In this document: in pieces, positions 8,844 through 16,777 of the stretch
Layout of the letters: each line of letters starts with the position of its first letter
Position numbering within the stretch: position 1 is the first letter of the stretch
NCBI RefSeq assembly: GCF_000284295.1
Contig: NC_017093.1
Location: 4,464,001 to 4,528,000, forward strand
Source: Actinoplanes missouriensis 431
GTDB taxonomy: Bacteria > Actinomycetota > Actinomycetes > Mycobacteriales > Micromonosporaceae
Length of the DNA: 64,000 nucleotides
Reading direction: 5' to 3'
Program-made: the position numbers and the translations under genes
Notes under the pieces: generated by a model
What the model was told of the DNA's origin: nothing
The model's database searches: none
What the model saw: the letters and a program-made list of their open reading frames with translations, nothing else

Positions 8844-9905
8844 TTGACTTCTAGACGCGTTCTGATCGTCGCGGCGCCGCTGCTCGGGCACGTGTTCCCG
8901 CTCGTGCCCACCGCCGCGTCCCTGCGCAAGGCGGGACACGAGGTGCTGGTGGCCACGGCCGCCGAGGCGCTGAAGGTCCCGCTGCCCACCCACGACATCG
9001 CCCCGGGTTTCCGGTTCGGCCCGGTCGCGGCCGGCGCCATGCTCCGCCACCCGCTGCGCATCCGCGCCGAACTGTCCGGCACCGCCGGCACCGAGATGGT
9101 CGGCGCCCTCTTCGGCGCGGTCAACCGCAGGCTGCTCCCCGGTCTCCGGACCCTGGTCCGCGAGTGGCGACCGGATCTGATCATCCACGAGCCGCTGGCG
9201 GCCGCCGCGGCGACACTGGGCGTGCCGACCGTCCTGCACGAGAACTCGCTCTACGCCGGCCCGCCGCTGGTCACCGCCACCGCCGGCGACGTGCCACCAC
9301 CGGTCGCCACGATCACGATCGCCCCGCCCAGCGTCGCCGGTCCCCGGGCCGGGCTGCCGATGCGCGCGGTCCCGCACGGCCTCGACGACGCCCTGCCCGG
9401 CTGGCTCACCGAGCCGTCGCCCCGCCCGCGCGTCCTGGTCAGCCGCAGCACGGTGACCCAGCCCGGTCCGGAACGCCTGATGAGCCGCGTGATCGCCGCC
9501 GCCGCGTCGATCGACGCGGACTTCGTGCTGGTCCGGCCGGACGCGCGGGCGGCGGCGCAAACCCTTCCCCCCACGGTACGGGTGACCGAGTGGCTCCCGC
9601 TCTCCCCCGCGATGGCCGTCAGCTCCGCGATCATCCACCACGGCGGGGCCGGGACCGTGCTGGCCGCCCTCCACGCCGGCATCCCCCAGCTGGTGGTCCG
9701 CGGCGCCGGCGACCGCCGCCACAACGCCGAGCTGGTGGCGGCCCGGGGCGCGGGAATCGCCGTCGACGGCCGCCAGGTCGGTCCGGAAGTGATCAGCCGC
9801 CTGCTGACCGACGCGTCCCTGGCGTCAGCGGCCCGCGAGGTGAGCGCGGAGATCGCGGCGATGCCGCACCCGGACGAGGTGGTCGCCGACCTGCCCGGCC
9901 TGTAG
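8844..9905 (+). CDS. Macrolide-type (GT1) glycosyltransferase
   Basis: 353 residues from a TTG start. The N-terminal Rossmann half starts RRVLIVAAPLLGHVFPLVPTA, where the GH motif is the conserved acceptor-side His. The C-terminal half carries the nucleotide-sugar motif HHGGAGTVLAALHAGIPQLV and the following RHNAELVAARGAG. It is shorter than most antibiotic glycosyltransferases (about 390-420), mainly in the central linker. Such enzymes attach sugars to polyketides or other small molecules; no biosynthetic cluster surrounds it, so a detoxification role is as likely as biosynthesis. Confidence 0.8.
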   Translation: MTSRRVLIVAAPLLGHVFPLVPTAASLRKAGHEVLVATAAEALKVPLPTHDIAPGFRFGPVAAGAMLRHPLRIRAELSGTAGTEMVGALFGAVNRRLLPGLRTLVREWRPDLIIHEPLAAAAATLGVPTVLHENSLYAGPPLVTATAGDVPPPVATITIAPPSVAGPRAGLPMRAVPHGLDDALPGWLTEPSPRPRVLVSRSTVTQPGPERLMSRVIAAAASIDADFVLVRPDARAAAQTLPPTVRVTEWLPLSPAMAVSSAIIHHGGAGTVLAALHAGIPQLVVRGAGDRRHNAELVAARGAGIAVDGRQVGPEVISRLLTDASLASAAREVSAEIAAMPHPDEVVADLPGL

Positions 9906-10018
9906 GTCCGGCGTCTCAGGCCGCTCGGAGACGCCACCCGATCGCCGATGCCGCGTCGCCACCGCCGGATCGCCGCTGCTTGCCGCGACGTACCGGGGCT
10001 GCGGCTGACCGGCCCGGC

Positions 10019-10257
10019 GAGCCGTAGCCCACGCAGGTAAACCCACCGGCGAACCTGCACCAACTACGGCCGGGAGCGCCGAGCCGTAGTCCAGGCAGGC
10101 AAAACACGCCCAGAACCTGCTTGGACGACGGCTCGCGGCCCCGAGCCGTAGCTCCGACAGGTGATCAAGCCGTCATAACCCGCGCCAGCGACGGCTCGCG
10201 ACGCCGAGCCGTCGCTCCGCCATGTGATCAAGCCGGTTTTCCTGCGCCCGCTACGGC
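10019..10257. repeat. Four-unit array of palindromic elements
   Basis: Four consecutive units of 52-55 bp (10019-10070, 10081-10134, 10143-10197, 10206-10257) each begin GAGCCGTAG or GAGCCGTCG and end in the complement CTACGGC or CGACGGCTC. They are separated by 8-10 bp GC spacers that resemble each other (cgggagcgcc, gcggcccc, gcgacgcc). Units 1 and 2 add inner arms GCAGGT/ACCTGC; units 3 and 4 share GTGATCAAGCCG in the loop. Each can fold as a long hairpin. They lie in a 419-bp gap (9906-10324) without a gene between two converging genes. Confidence 0.75.
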
Positions 10258-10295
10258 CGAGGGCGCCGACCCAGCCAGAGCGACCGCCCTCAGCC

Positions 10296-10343
10296 GGTCA
10301 CCCCAGCACGTCACCCCGGCAAGGTCACCCCAGCACGTCACCC
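10296..10343. repeat. 27-bp-spaced direct repeat over the SMP-30 gene end
   Basis: GGTCACCCCAGCACGTCACCC occurs at 10296-10316 and again at 10323-10343, identical over 21 bp. The second copy holds the last codons and stop of the SMP-30-like gene (minus strand), so the gene end is duplicated downstream, in frame. Confidence 0.7.
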
Positions 10344-11317
10344 GTGTCCAGGATCGCCACGTCGTTTTCGGTCAGGCTCCCGACGACCACGACGCCGTCC
10401 CGCTCCGCCACCGACGTGACGAATCCATACGACCCGTCCGAACTGCGCCAGTCGTGCACCCGCTTCCCCTCCATCGTGAACGCCATCACCCACGCGATCG
10501 GGGTGGCCGCCGGCCGTACCCTCTCCGGCAGGTTCCAGACCAGCACCCGCAGCAGTCCCGGCATCGGCAGCAGGCGATCCACCAGCGGGTTCCGGGGCGC
10601 GGCGATCGCCACCCAGAGCAGCCCATCGCTGCCCAGTGACATGTTGTCCGGAAAACCGGGAAGGTTCCCCACAAGCGTGTCGGTGCGACCGGCATCCGGC
10701 CCGGTCAGCCAGTGCCGCCGGATCCGATAGCCGGCCGTCTCCGCGATCAGCAGGTGGGACTCGTCAGGGGCGAGAACGACCCCGTTCGCGAATTTCAGAT
10801 CGGTCAGCAGCGTGGTCACGGTCCCGTCCGGGGCACGCCTGACCAGCCTGCCGGTGCAGCTGTGCTCGAGGATGTCACCGGTGTGCTCGTCGAGGGCCCA
10901 CCGGCTGGTCGACGTGGTGAACCAGATCGTCCCGTCGCTGCCGGCCACGACGTTGCTGGCGAACCGGTACCCGGGGCTGACCAGGGCGGAGATCTCCCCG
11001 TCCGGGCTCATCGACAGCAGTCCCCGATCGTGGTCGCAGATCAGCGCTCCCCCGCCGGCGAGCGGCCACAGCCCCAGCGGGCGCCCGCCCGTCGACGCCA
11101 GCACCGCGCTCGTCCCGGTCGCCGGGTCGATCCGCACGACGGTCCCACCGGCGAGACCTGTCATGATCCGCCCGGCGTCGTCGAAGCGGACGTCCTCGGG
11201 TCCGTGTCCGCCGGTCGGCAGCCTGCGGCTGATCCGCAGCGGCGCGGTGGGCCCCGGATCGGCGAGCCGGGGCGGCGTCCACCGCCGGGGTCTGATCAGG
11301 CGACGAGCCATCAGCAA
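10325..11317 (-). CDS. SMP-30/gluconolactonase/strictosidine-synthase-like protein
   Basis: 330 residues. Beta-propeller strands recur with the pattern G..DGxIWF/LWV: GPEDVRFDDAGRIMTGLAGG, SNVVAGSDGTIWFTTSTS, FANGVVLAPDESHLLIAETAGYRIRRHWL and GFPDNMSLGSDGLLWVAIAAPRNP. The last two are the typical strictosidine-synthase-like C-terminal strands (Asn-Gly and Asp-Asn calcium ligands). The family hydrolyses lactones or esters using a bound divalent cation. No signal peptide seen. Upstream on the same strand are a histidine phosphatase (21 bp) and an SDR, suggesting one transcription unit. Confidence 0.75.
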   Translation of the reverse strand: MLMARRLIRPRRWTPPRLADPGPTAPLRISRRLPTGGHGPEDVRFDDAGRIMTGLAGGTVVRIDPATGTSAVLASTGGRPLGLWPLAGGGALICDHDRGLLSMSPDGEISALVSPGYRFASNVVAGSDGTIWFTTSTSRWALDEHTGDILEHSCTGRLVRRAPDGTVTTLLTDLKFANGVVLAPDESHLLIAETAGYRIRRHWLTGPDAGRTDTLVGNLPGFPDNMSLGSDGLLWVAIAAPRNPLVDRLLPMPGLLRVLVWNLPERVRPAATPIAWVMAFTMEGKRVHDWRSSDGSYGFVTSVAERDGVVVVGSLTENDVAILDTGDVLG

Positions 11318-11338
11318 CCTTCCAAGATCAAAAACAAT

Positions 11339-12037
11339 TCACCGGTACGTCAACAAGCGCGCGTCCCCGTCGAGGTGAGTGTGCTCGTTGTAGGTCGACA
11401 TCGACAGCCCGCGCCGCCCGGCGATCAGTTTCGTGACACCGGTGTTGACGGCCACCCGGTTCAACGCGGTCCACACCGTCGCGAGCTGCGCCACGTCCGC
11501 CTTCGGACCGCAGGTCAGCAACGCGACGGCCATCGCGATCGGCCCGCCGGAGCTGACCGCCACGATGTCGCGATGCTCGCGGAGCAGCTCGCCCGCCCGA
11601 TCCAGGACGCCGGCGACCCGGTCCCGGAACGCGGGGAACGACTCGGCGTACTCATGGTCGTTCCCGCCCGACGACCAGCGCCCGGTGGCCGCCTCGAACA
11701 CCTCCTGGAAGGCGCGGTCCGGACGGGCGTTCCGGCCGAGTTCGGCCATCATGGCGGCCCGGTCCCGGTAGAGCGGCCGGTGCACCTCGACGACGTGCTG
11801 GAAGTCGAACTCGTCGCAGCCCGGATCGACCGTCACCGCGGCCGGCAGGTCCAGGCCCGCCACGGTTTCCGCATGCCGGCGCAGGGTTCCGCGCAGCACC
11901 AGGCCGGGCCGGATCCCTCGCGCGGCCAGTGACCGGCCGAGCACCCGCGCCTGCTCGTGACCCGCTTCGGAGAGCGCGTCGTAGTCGTCCGCGCCGAACG
12001 ACGCCTGACCGTGCCGGATCATCAGGAGACGAGCCAC
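11339..12037 (-). CDS. Histidine phosphatase (phosphoglycerate-mutase-like) family protein
   Basis: 232 residues. The N-terminal RHG motif (MARLLMIRHGQASFG) supplies the phosphorylated His; the second His is in AVSSGGPIAMAV where the usual H is replaced by the S-G-G context, so check whether the second catalytic His is intact. LSEAGHEQARVLGRSLAARG and LRGTLRRHAETV are also typical. Such enzymes remove phosphate from small molecules or, in some cases, proteins. It sits 6 bp from the SDR gene upstream and is probably cotranscribed with it. Confidence 0.8.
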   Translation of the reverse strand: MARLLMIRHGQASFGADDYDALSEAGHEQARVLGRSLAARGIRPGLVLRGTLRRHAETVAGLDLPAAVTVDPGCDEFDFQHVVEVHRPLYRDRAAMMAELGRNARPDRAFQEVFEAATGRWSSGGNDHEYAESFPAFRDRVAGVLDRAGELLREHRDIVAVSSGGPIAMAVALLTCGPKADVAQLATVWTALNRVAVNTGVTKLIAGRRGLSMSTYNEHTHLDGDARLLTYR

Positions 12038-12043
12038 GGGCGA

Positions 12044-12781
12044 TCACACCATCTTTCGTACGACGGAAAGCGGAAGCACCCGCATGGCCGCGCCGATCGG
12101 CACCCAGGGCCAGGCCGGCACATAGGCCCGCGCCCGCCGTTTCTCGATCGCGTCGACCATGGACCGCACGCCGGCCGGGGTGTCGACCATGAACCGGGTC
12201 CGCTGCTGGACCCGGGCGTTCATCTCGGACCTGATGTACCCCGGGAAGATCACCGAGACGTCGACGCCGGGGATCCGCTCGGACCGTACCCCCTCGGCGA
12301 TCGCGGCGACACCGGCCTTCGTGGCGGCGTACGTGGTCATCGACCGGCGCATGCCGCGCAGCGCGGACATCGACGAGATCAGGACGAGGTGACCCCGTCC
12401 CTGCTCCCGGAAGATCCGCAGGGCCGCCTCGGTCTGCGCGAGCGCGCCCACGAAGTTGACCATGGCGGTCTCCCGGTTGGCGTCCCACCGTCCGGTGCCG
12501 AGCGGCGCGCCCTTGCCGAGCCCGGCGTTCACGACGATCCGGTCGATCCGGCCGAACTCGGCGGCGAATTCGGCGAAGACCCGGAAAACGGCGTCGTCAT
12601 CGGTGACGTCCAATGCCCGTACCGCGATGTGGCGCTCGGGAATCGCCTCGCGCAACCGTTCCAGAGGGTCGGTGCGCCGCGCGCAGAGCGCGAGGTCGTA
12701 GCCGAGCGCGGCGAACTGCCGCGCCATCTCCTCACCCAGGCCGGCGCTCGCGCCGGTGATCAGAACGACACCCTTGCTCAT
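12044..12781 (-). CDS. Short-chain dehydrogenase/reductase
   Basis: About 245 residues from ATG 12781, chosen because MSKGVVLITGASAG begins the Rossmann strand at the usual distance. Cofactor motif TGASAGLGEE, NAG motif VVNAGLGKG, catalytic Ser in LVLISSMSAL and YxxxK in TYAATKAG are all present. The C-terminus VLPLSVVRKMV suggests a membrane-associated tail as in acyl or sterol SDRs. No good ribosome site precedes either candidate start. Substrate unknown; grouped with a phosphatase and an SMP-30-like lactonase. Confidence 0.82.
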   Translation of the reverse strand: MSKGVVLITGASAGLGEEMARQFAALGYDLALCARRTDPLERLREAIPERHIAVRALDVTDDDAVFRVFAEFAAEFGRIDRIVVNAGLGKGAPLGTGRWDANRETAMVNFVGALAQTEAALRIFREQGRGHLVLISSMSALRGMRRSMTTYAATKAGVAAIAEGVRSERIPGVDVSVIFPGYIRSEMNARVQQRTRFMVDTPAGVRSMVDAIEKRRARAYVPAWPWVPIGAAMRVLPLSVVRKMV

Positions 12782-12927
12782 CCGCGGGAACTTACGCACT
12801 TCTCCGGATACGCGCTACTGATCGGTAATTTCCGCGGCGCGCGGAACGGGTTGTCGCCGTGCGAGTGACTTCCGGTCGGAGATCCGACTTGTGTCTTTTC
12901 GACGTTGTCCGCGGGGACATCGGTCGT

Positions 12928-12939
12928 TGCCCTAGGGCA
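12928..12939. promoter_or_regulatory. Palindrome TGCCCTAGGGCA upstream of the sensor kinase
   Basis: A perfect 12-bp palindrome 31 bp before the kinase start in the divergent gap 12782-12969. CATAGGTT just downstream (12938-12945) could serve as a -10 region. Possible operator; no regulator is known. Confidence 0.35.
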
Positions 12940-12969
12940 TAGGTTGCCCCGACGAACAGGACAGTGACG

Positions 12970-15069
12970 ATGGTGACGGAGAACGACGCGGTGCTGCGCG
13001 ACCCCGTGCGGCTGGCGGCGGTGGAACAGGCGCGGTTGCTGCTGCCCGTCTCGCCGGCGCCGGCCGACGGGGTCGCCCGCCTCGCGGCCCGGCTGCTGCA
13101 CACGCCGATGGCGGCGGTGACGCTCGTCGGCGCGGAGGAGGAGCATTTCGCCGGCGTGCACGAGCTGCCCGCGTCACTGGCCGGGACCGGGCACGCGTCG
13201 CTGTCGTACTCGGTGTGCAAGTACATCGTCAGCGCCGACCAGCCGGTCAGCTCCGGGGACATGCTCGCCGAGTCCGCCCGCGAGCTGCGCGGGCACCCGC
13301 TGGTGACCGAGTACGGAGTACGGGCGTTCGCGGGCGTGCCGGTGCGGGACGCCGAGGACCGTCCGGTGGGGTCGCTGACCGTTCTCGACGTCGCGCCGCG
13401 GGAGTGGACCGCGGAGCACATGGACACCCTCACCGAGGCAGCGGCGCTGGTGCGGCCGGTGGCGCCGGCCAAGCTCGACGCCGCGGCCCTGCTCACGGTC
13501 CTGCTCGACAGCCTCTCGGTCGGGGTGATCGTCGCCGACGAGCACGCGCGGATCGTGGTGATGAACCGGGCGTTGCGCGAGGTGGTCGGCCTGTCGCCGT
13601 ACGCGCCGGTGCCGGACGATCTCCCCGCTCACGTCGGCGGGATGCTCCACCGTCCGGATCTGACGCCGCTGCACTGGGAGGAGACCCCGCTGATGCGGGC
13701 GCTCGGCGGCGAGCAGGTCGGCGTCTCCGACGTGCTCACGGTGCGTCCCGGGCACCGGATCCGCACCTTCGCCGCCACCGCGAACCCGATCGTCGGCACC
13801 GGTGGCCGGCGGCTCGGAGCGTTGTCGGTGGCGCACGAGGTGACCGCGCTGCGCCGGGCCGAGAAGTTCCGGGACTGCCACCGCCGGGTCGAAGTGGTGC
13901 TGCGGACCGCGGAGTCGGCCGAGGACGCGGCGCCGGAGATCCTCGAACCGGTGGTCACGACGCTGGGCTGGCCCTGCGCGGAGCTGTTCCTGATCGACGA
14001 CGCCCACGGCGACCTGCGCTCGGTCGGGCACTACGACGCGACCGGCGCGGACCCCGGCGACGGGCTGTTCGGGCACGTGCCGGCGTACGGGCACGGGATC
14101 ACCGGCCGGGTCTGGGAGACCGGGCAGCCGCTCTGGGTGCCGGACATCGCGGACACCGCCGCCTACATCCCCCGGCCCGCCGAACGGGCACGCATCGACA
14201 TCTGCCTGCGGCGCGGCATCCGTACGGTCCTCGCCGTCCCGGTCCGCGACGGCGGCACCATGCTCGGGGTGCTGACCTGTTACGCCGGCACCCCCGAGGT
14301 CCAGGAGGACCTGCTGACCGTGCTGCTCGACGGGGTGGCGTCGCAGATCGGCGTCTACGTGGCGCTGCGCCGCGCCGAGCAGCTGGCCCGGCAGCTGAGC
14401 CGGGCGCAGAACGACTTCATCGACCTGGTCGGCCACGAGATGCGCACGCCGCTCACCTCGATCACCACGAACGCCGGCGTGCTCGCCGAGGAGGCCGGCG
14501 GGCTGGACGACGAGCAACAGCAGATGATCCAGTCGATCAGCCGGAACAGCGCCGCGCTGCAACGGATCATCGACACGCTGCTGGACCTGGCCGGCCTGGA
14601 CTCCGGTCACCTCGGCCTGCGGCTCACCGAGATCGACCTCGCCGCCCTGGTCACCGACGCGGTGCAGACCGCCCGGGCGAGCACGGCGCTCGACATCGAC
14701 CTGTGGGTGCCGCCGGCCGTCGGAGTACGCGGCGACGCGGACCGGCTGCGCCAGGTGATCACCGATCTGCTGTCGAACGCGGCGACGTACAGCCCACCCG
14801 GCGGTCACGTCGTCGTCACGCTGACCGCCGGCGCCCAGACCGCCGAGCTGAGCATCGCGGACAGCGGGATCGGCATGCCCGCCGAGGAACGGGAGCGGGT
14901 GTTCGACCGGTTCTTCCGCGGCAGCAACGTGCGCCACCAGGGGATTCCCGGCAGCGGACTGGGACTCAGCCTGGCCCGCACGATCGTCGCGCTGCACGGC
15001 GGGACCATCCGGCTGGACGCCAACGAGCCGGCCGGGACGATCGTGCGGGTGCGCCTGCCGAAGGCCTGA
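12970..15069 (+). CDS. Hybrid-sensor histidine kinase, GAF-PAS-GAF-HisKA-HATPase
   Basis: 699 residues from ATG 12970 (AGGA 9 bases upstream; a GTG two codons earlier is possible). Domains in order: GAF at about 15-155 (contains SLSYSVCKYIV, a pattern seen in GAF sensors of actinobacteria), PAS at 170-285, second GAF at 300-465, HisKA with phospho-His 489 (GHEMRTPLTS), then HATPase with N box (DLLSNAATY), G1 (DSGIGMP), F (DRFF) and G2 (GSGLGLSLA). There is no transmembrane segment, so it senses an internal signal. No receiver protein is adjacent, so it is an orphan kinase or works through a distant partner. Confidence 0.88.
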   Translation: MVTENDAVLRDPVRLAAVEQARLLLPVSPAPADGVARLAARLLHTPMAAVTLVGAEEEHFAGVHELPASLAGTGHASLSYSVCKYIVSADQPVSSGDMLAESARELRGHPLVTEYGVRAFAGVPVRDAEDRPVGSLTVLDVAPREWTAEHMDTLTEAAALVRPVAPAKLDAAALLTVLLDSLSVGVIVADEHARIVVMNRALREVVGLSPYAPVPDDLPAHVGGMLHRPDLTPLHWEETPLMRALGGEQVGVSDVLTVRPGHRIRTFAATANPIVGTGGRRLGALSVAHEVTALRRAEKFRDCHRRVEVVLRTAESAEDAAPEILEPVVTTLGWPCAELFLIDDAHGDLRSVGHYDATGADPGDGLFGHVPAYGHGITGRVWETGQPLWVPDIADTAAYIPRPAERARIDICLRRGIRTVLAVPVRDGGTMLGVLTCYAGTPEVQEDLLTVLLDGVASQIGVYVALRRAEQLARQLSRAQNDFIDLVGHEMRTPLTSITTNAGVLAEEAGGLDDEQQQMIQSISRNSAALQRIIDTLLDLAGLDSGHLGLRLTEIDLAALVTDAVQTARASTALDIDLWVPPAVGVRGDADRLRQVITDLLSNAATYSPPGGHVVVTLTAGAQTAELSIADSGIGMPAEERERVFDRFFRGSNVRHQGIPGSGLGLSLARTIVALHGGTIRLDANEPAGTIVRVRLPKA

Positions 15070-15109
15070 TCGCAGAGTTGTGCCGCTGCTCCGGGCACCA
15101 CTAGGTTGA

Positions 15110-15220
15110 GGATGCCAACTGCGGCGACGCGAGGGAAGCCGGTGGGAGTCCGGCGCGGTCGCGCCACTGTGACCGGTCCTGCGAGGGGCCGGGAGTCAGG
15201 GAACTCGCCCGTCGCAGCCC
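15110..15220 (+). ncRNA. Cobalamin riboswitch upstream of cbtA
   Basis: Contains the conserved cobalamin aptamer core: GGGAAGCCGGTGGGAGTCCGG, the GCCACTGTGACCGG segment (about 15163-15176) and the B12-box part GGGAGTCAGGGAACTC. Outer arms GCGACG (15124) and CGTCGC (15211) can pair as the closing stem. It ends about 40 bp before the cbtA start, with a short GGGA/TCCC hairpin near the GGAGG ribosome site as a possible expression platform acting on translation. It would lower cobalt uptake when cobalamin is plentiful. Confidence 0.85.
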
Positions 15221-15261
15221 CACGATCGGGACGCGTCATCCCGTTGGAGGTTCGCTCTCTC

Positions 15262-16017
15262 ATGTCTGCGTCTTTTCCGGCTGGGCAGCCCCGTTTCGTG
15301 TCGTTGCTCTTGCGGGGCCTGCTCGCCGGGCTGATCGCCGGTCTGCTGGCCGGCGGGTTCGCCTTCGTGTTCGGTGAGCCGCACGTCGACGCCGCGATCG
15401 CCATCGAGGAGGCCGCCGCGCCCGCCTCGTCCACCGACGCGGCGGAGGATCCGCTGGTCAGCCGCAACGGGCAGAAGGCCGGCCTGGTTCTCGCCACCAC
15501 CCTCTACGGCATCGCGATGGGCGGACTGCTCGCCACCGCCTACACGCTGCTGCGCCGCCGGTTCCGGATCGCCGCGGACAGCCGGGTGGCGCTCGTGCTG
15601 GCCGGATCCGCGCTGGTCGGGGCGGTGCTGGTGCCGTGGGTGAAGTACCCGCCGAACCCGCCCGCCGTCGGCGACCCGGCCACCATCAACCAGCGGACCT
15701 GGAGTTATCTGGCGGTGCTCGTGCTCGGCCTGGTCGCCGTCTGGGCCGCGGTGATCGCCGCCCGCACGCAGACCGTGGAGTGGCGCCGGGCGGTGGCCGC
15801 GACCCTGGCGTTCGTCGTGGTGGTCTCCGTGGCGTACCTGCTGCTGCCCGGCATCCAGGAAGTGCCGGAGTCGTTCCCGGCGGCGCTGCTCTGGGAGTTC
15901 CGGATCACCTCGCTCGGCGTGCAGGCGGTGCTCTGGACCGTGCTGGGCCTGGCCTTCGCCGCGCTGGTGACGCCGCGGGTCACCGCTGCGGAGCCGGCCG
16001 CCGCCGTCGCTGCCTGA
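15262..16017 (+). CDS. cbtA: CbtA-family cobalt transporter, cobalamin-controlled
   Basis: 251 residues from ATG 15262 (GGAGG upstream). Several membrane helices are visible: the Gly/Leu-rich first helix LLLRGLLAGLIAGLLAGGFAF, GLVLATTLYGIAMGGLLA, VALVLAGSALVGAVLVPWVKYP, YLAVLVLGLVAVWAAVI and AATLAFVVVVSVAYLL. The FGEPHVDAAIAIEE loop after helix 1 and VPWVKYPPNPPAVGDP are hallmark CbtA stretches, the first likely binding cobalt. The usual partner CbtB (a short His-rich membrane protein) is not encoded before it. Controlled by the riboswitch directly upstream. Its 3' end overlaps the converging FhuF-like gene by 38 bp. Confidence 0.82.
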   Translation: MSASFPAGQPRFVSLLLRGLLAGLIAGLLAGGFAFVFGEPHVDAAIAIEEAAAPASSTDAAEDPLVSRNGQKAGLVLATTLYGIAMGGLLATAYTLLRRRFRIAADSRVALVLAGSALVGAVLVPWVKYPPNPPAVGDPATINQRTWSYLAVLVLGLVAVWAAVIAARTQTVEWRRAVAATLAFVVVVSVAYLLLPGIQEVPESFPAALLWEFRITSLGVQAVLWTVLGLAFAALVTPRVTAAEPAAAVAA

Positions 16018-16720
16018 CGTTCAGCACGCAGTCGCCGCAGGTGCCGCCGCCCGGGATCCGGTAGTACAGGCAGCAGTTGTTGCGGGTCAGCGTTCTCCGG
16101 TGATGACGATCGGGGCGGTGCAGGACGGCCGTCCCGATCAGTGGTTCCCGGGACAGCAGCCCCTCGATCAGGTCGCCCGCGTCCGCCCCCTGCGCGGCCA
16201 TCATCGTGGCGGCGCCACCGAGCGCGGACGCCACGTTTCCCCACAAAACCCGGGGCGACACCACAAATTGGGTACGGAACACCTCCAGCACCGGCGCGAC
16301 CAGTATTTCGATCACCGTGTTGAGACCTGTGACAAGGTCACCGGTGCCGGCCGTCAGTCCGGCGCACGTGATCGGGATCGGTCCCCGGTCCACCGGCTGC
16401 CACCGCATCCGAGCCGGCTCCGGGATCGGGACCGCGCCGCCGGCCACCGCGGCCGCCAGCGGCGGGGAGACCAGGCGAGCCGCCAGTCCGAGGAAGACGG
16501 TCGACGCGACCGCGCGTCTAGGCAGGTCACCGGGGTTGAGCCCGCCCATCGCGGCGAGCAGCCGGGTGGCGGTGTCCACCCGATCGGCGAGCACCGCGGG
16601 GTCCTGCAGATCGGTCAGCGGCCTCGTCCCGCCGACCGGAGCTTGTGTCTCCCACGTGCAGTAGGGACCGAACCGCGCAGCGGCTTCCAGCGCGGGCGTC
16701 GCATCGATCGGGTCGGCCAT
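15980..16720 (-). CDS. FhuF-like (2Fe-2S) iron reductase family protein
   Basis: 246 residues. The C-terminus carries the FhuF iron-sulfur signature: RNNCCLYYRIPGG followed by TCGDCVL, i.e. C-C-x(10)-C-x(2)-C, which in E. coli FhuF binds a 2Fe-2S cluster. The rest is helical and Ala/Leu rich as in the family. Such proteins reduce ferric siderophores in the cytoplasm to release iron. No siderophore genes are nearby. Overlap of 38 bp with cbtA on the other strand is tail to tail. Confidence 0.78.
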   Translation of the reverse strand: MADPIDATPALEAAARFGPYCTWETQAPVGGTRPLTDLQDPAVLADRVDTATRLLAAMGGLNPGDLPRRAVASTVFLGLAARLVSPPLAAAVAGGAVPIPEPARMRWQPVDRGPIPITCAGLTAGTGDLVTGLNTVIEILVAPVLEVFRTQFVVSPRVLWGNVASALGGAATMMAAQGADAGDLIEGLLSREPLIGTAVLHRPDRHHRRTLTRNNCCLYYRIPGGGTCGDCVLNVRQRRRRPAPQR

Positions 16721-16777
16721 GCCGGCGACGGTATCAGCGAAGCCTCAACCGACAGTTCAACGATACGGTTCAGGGGT

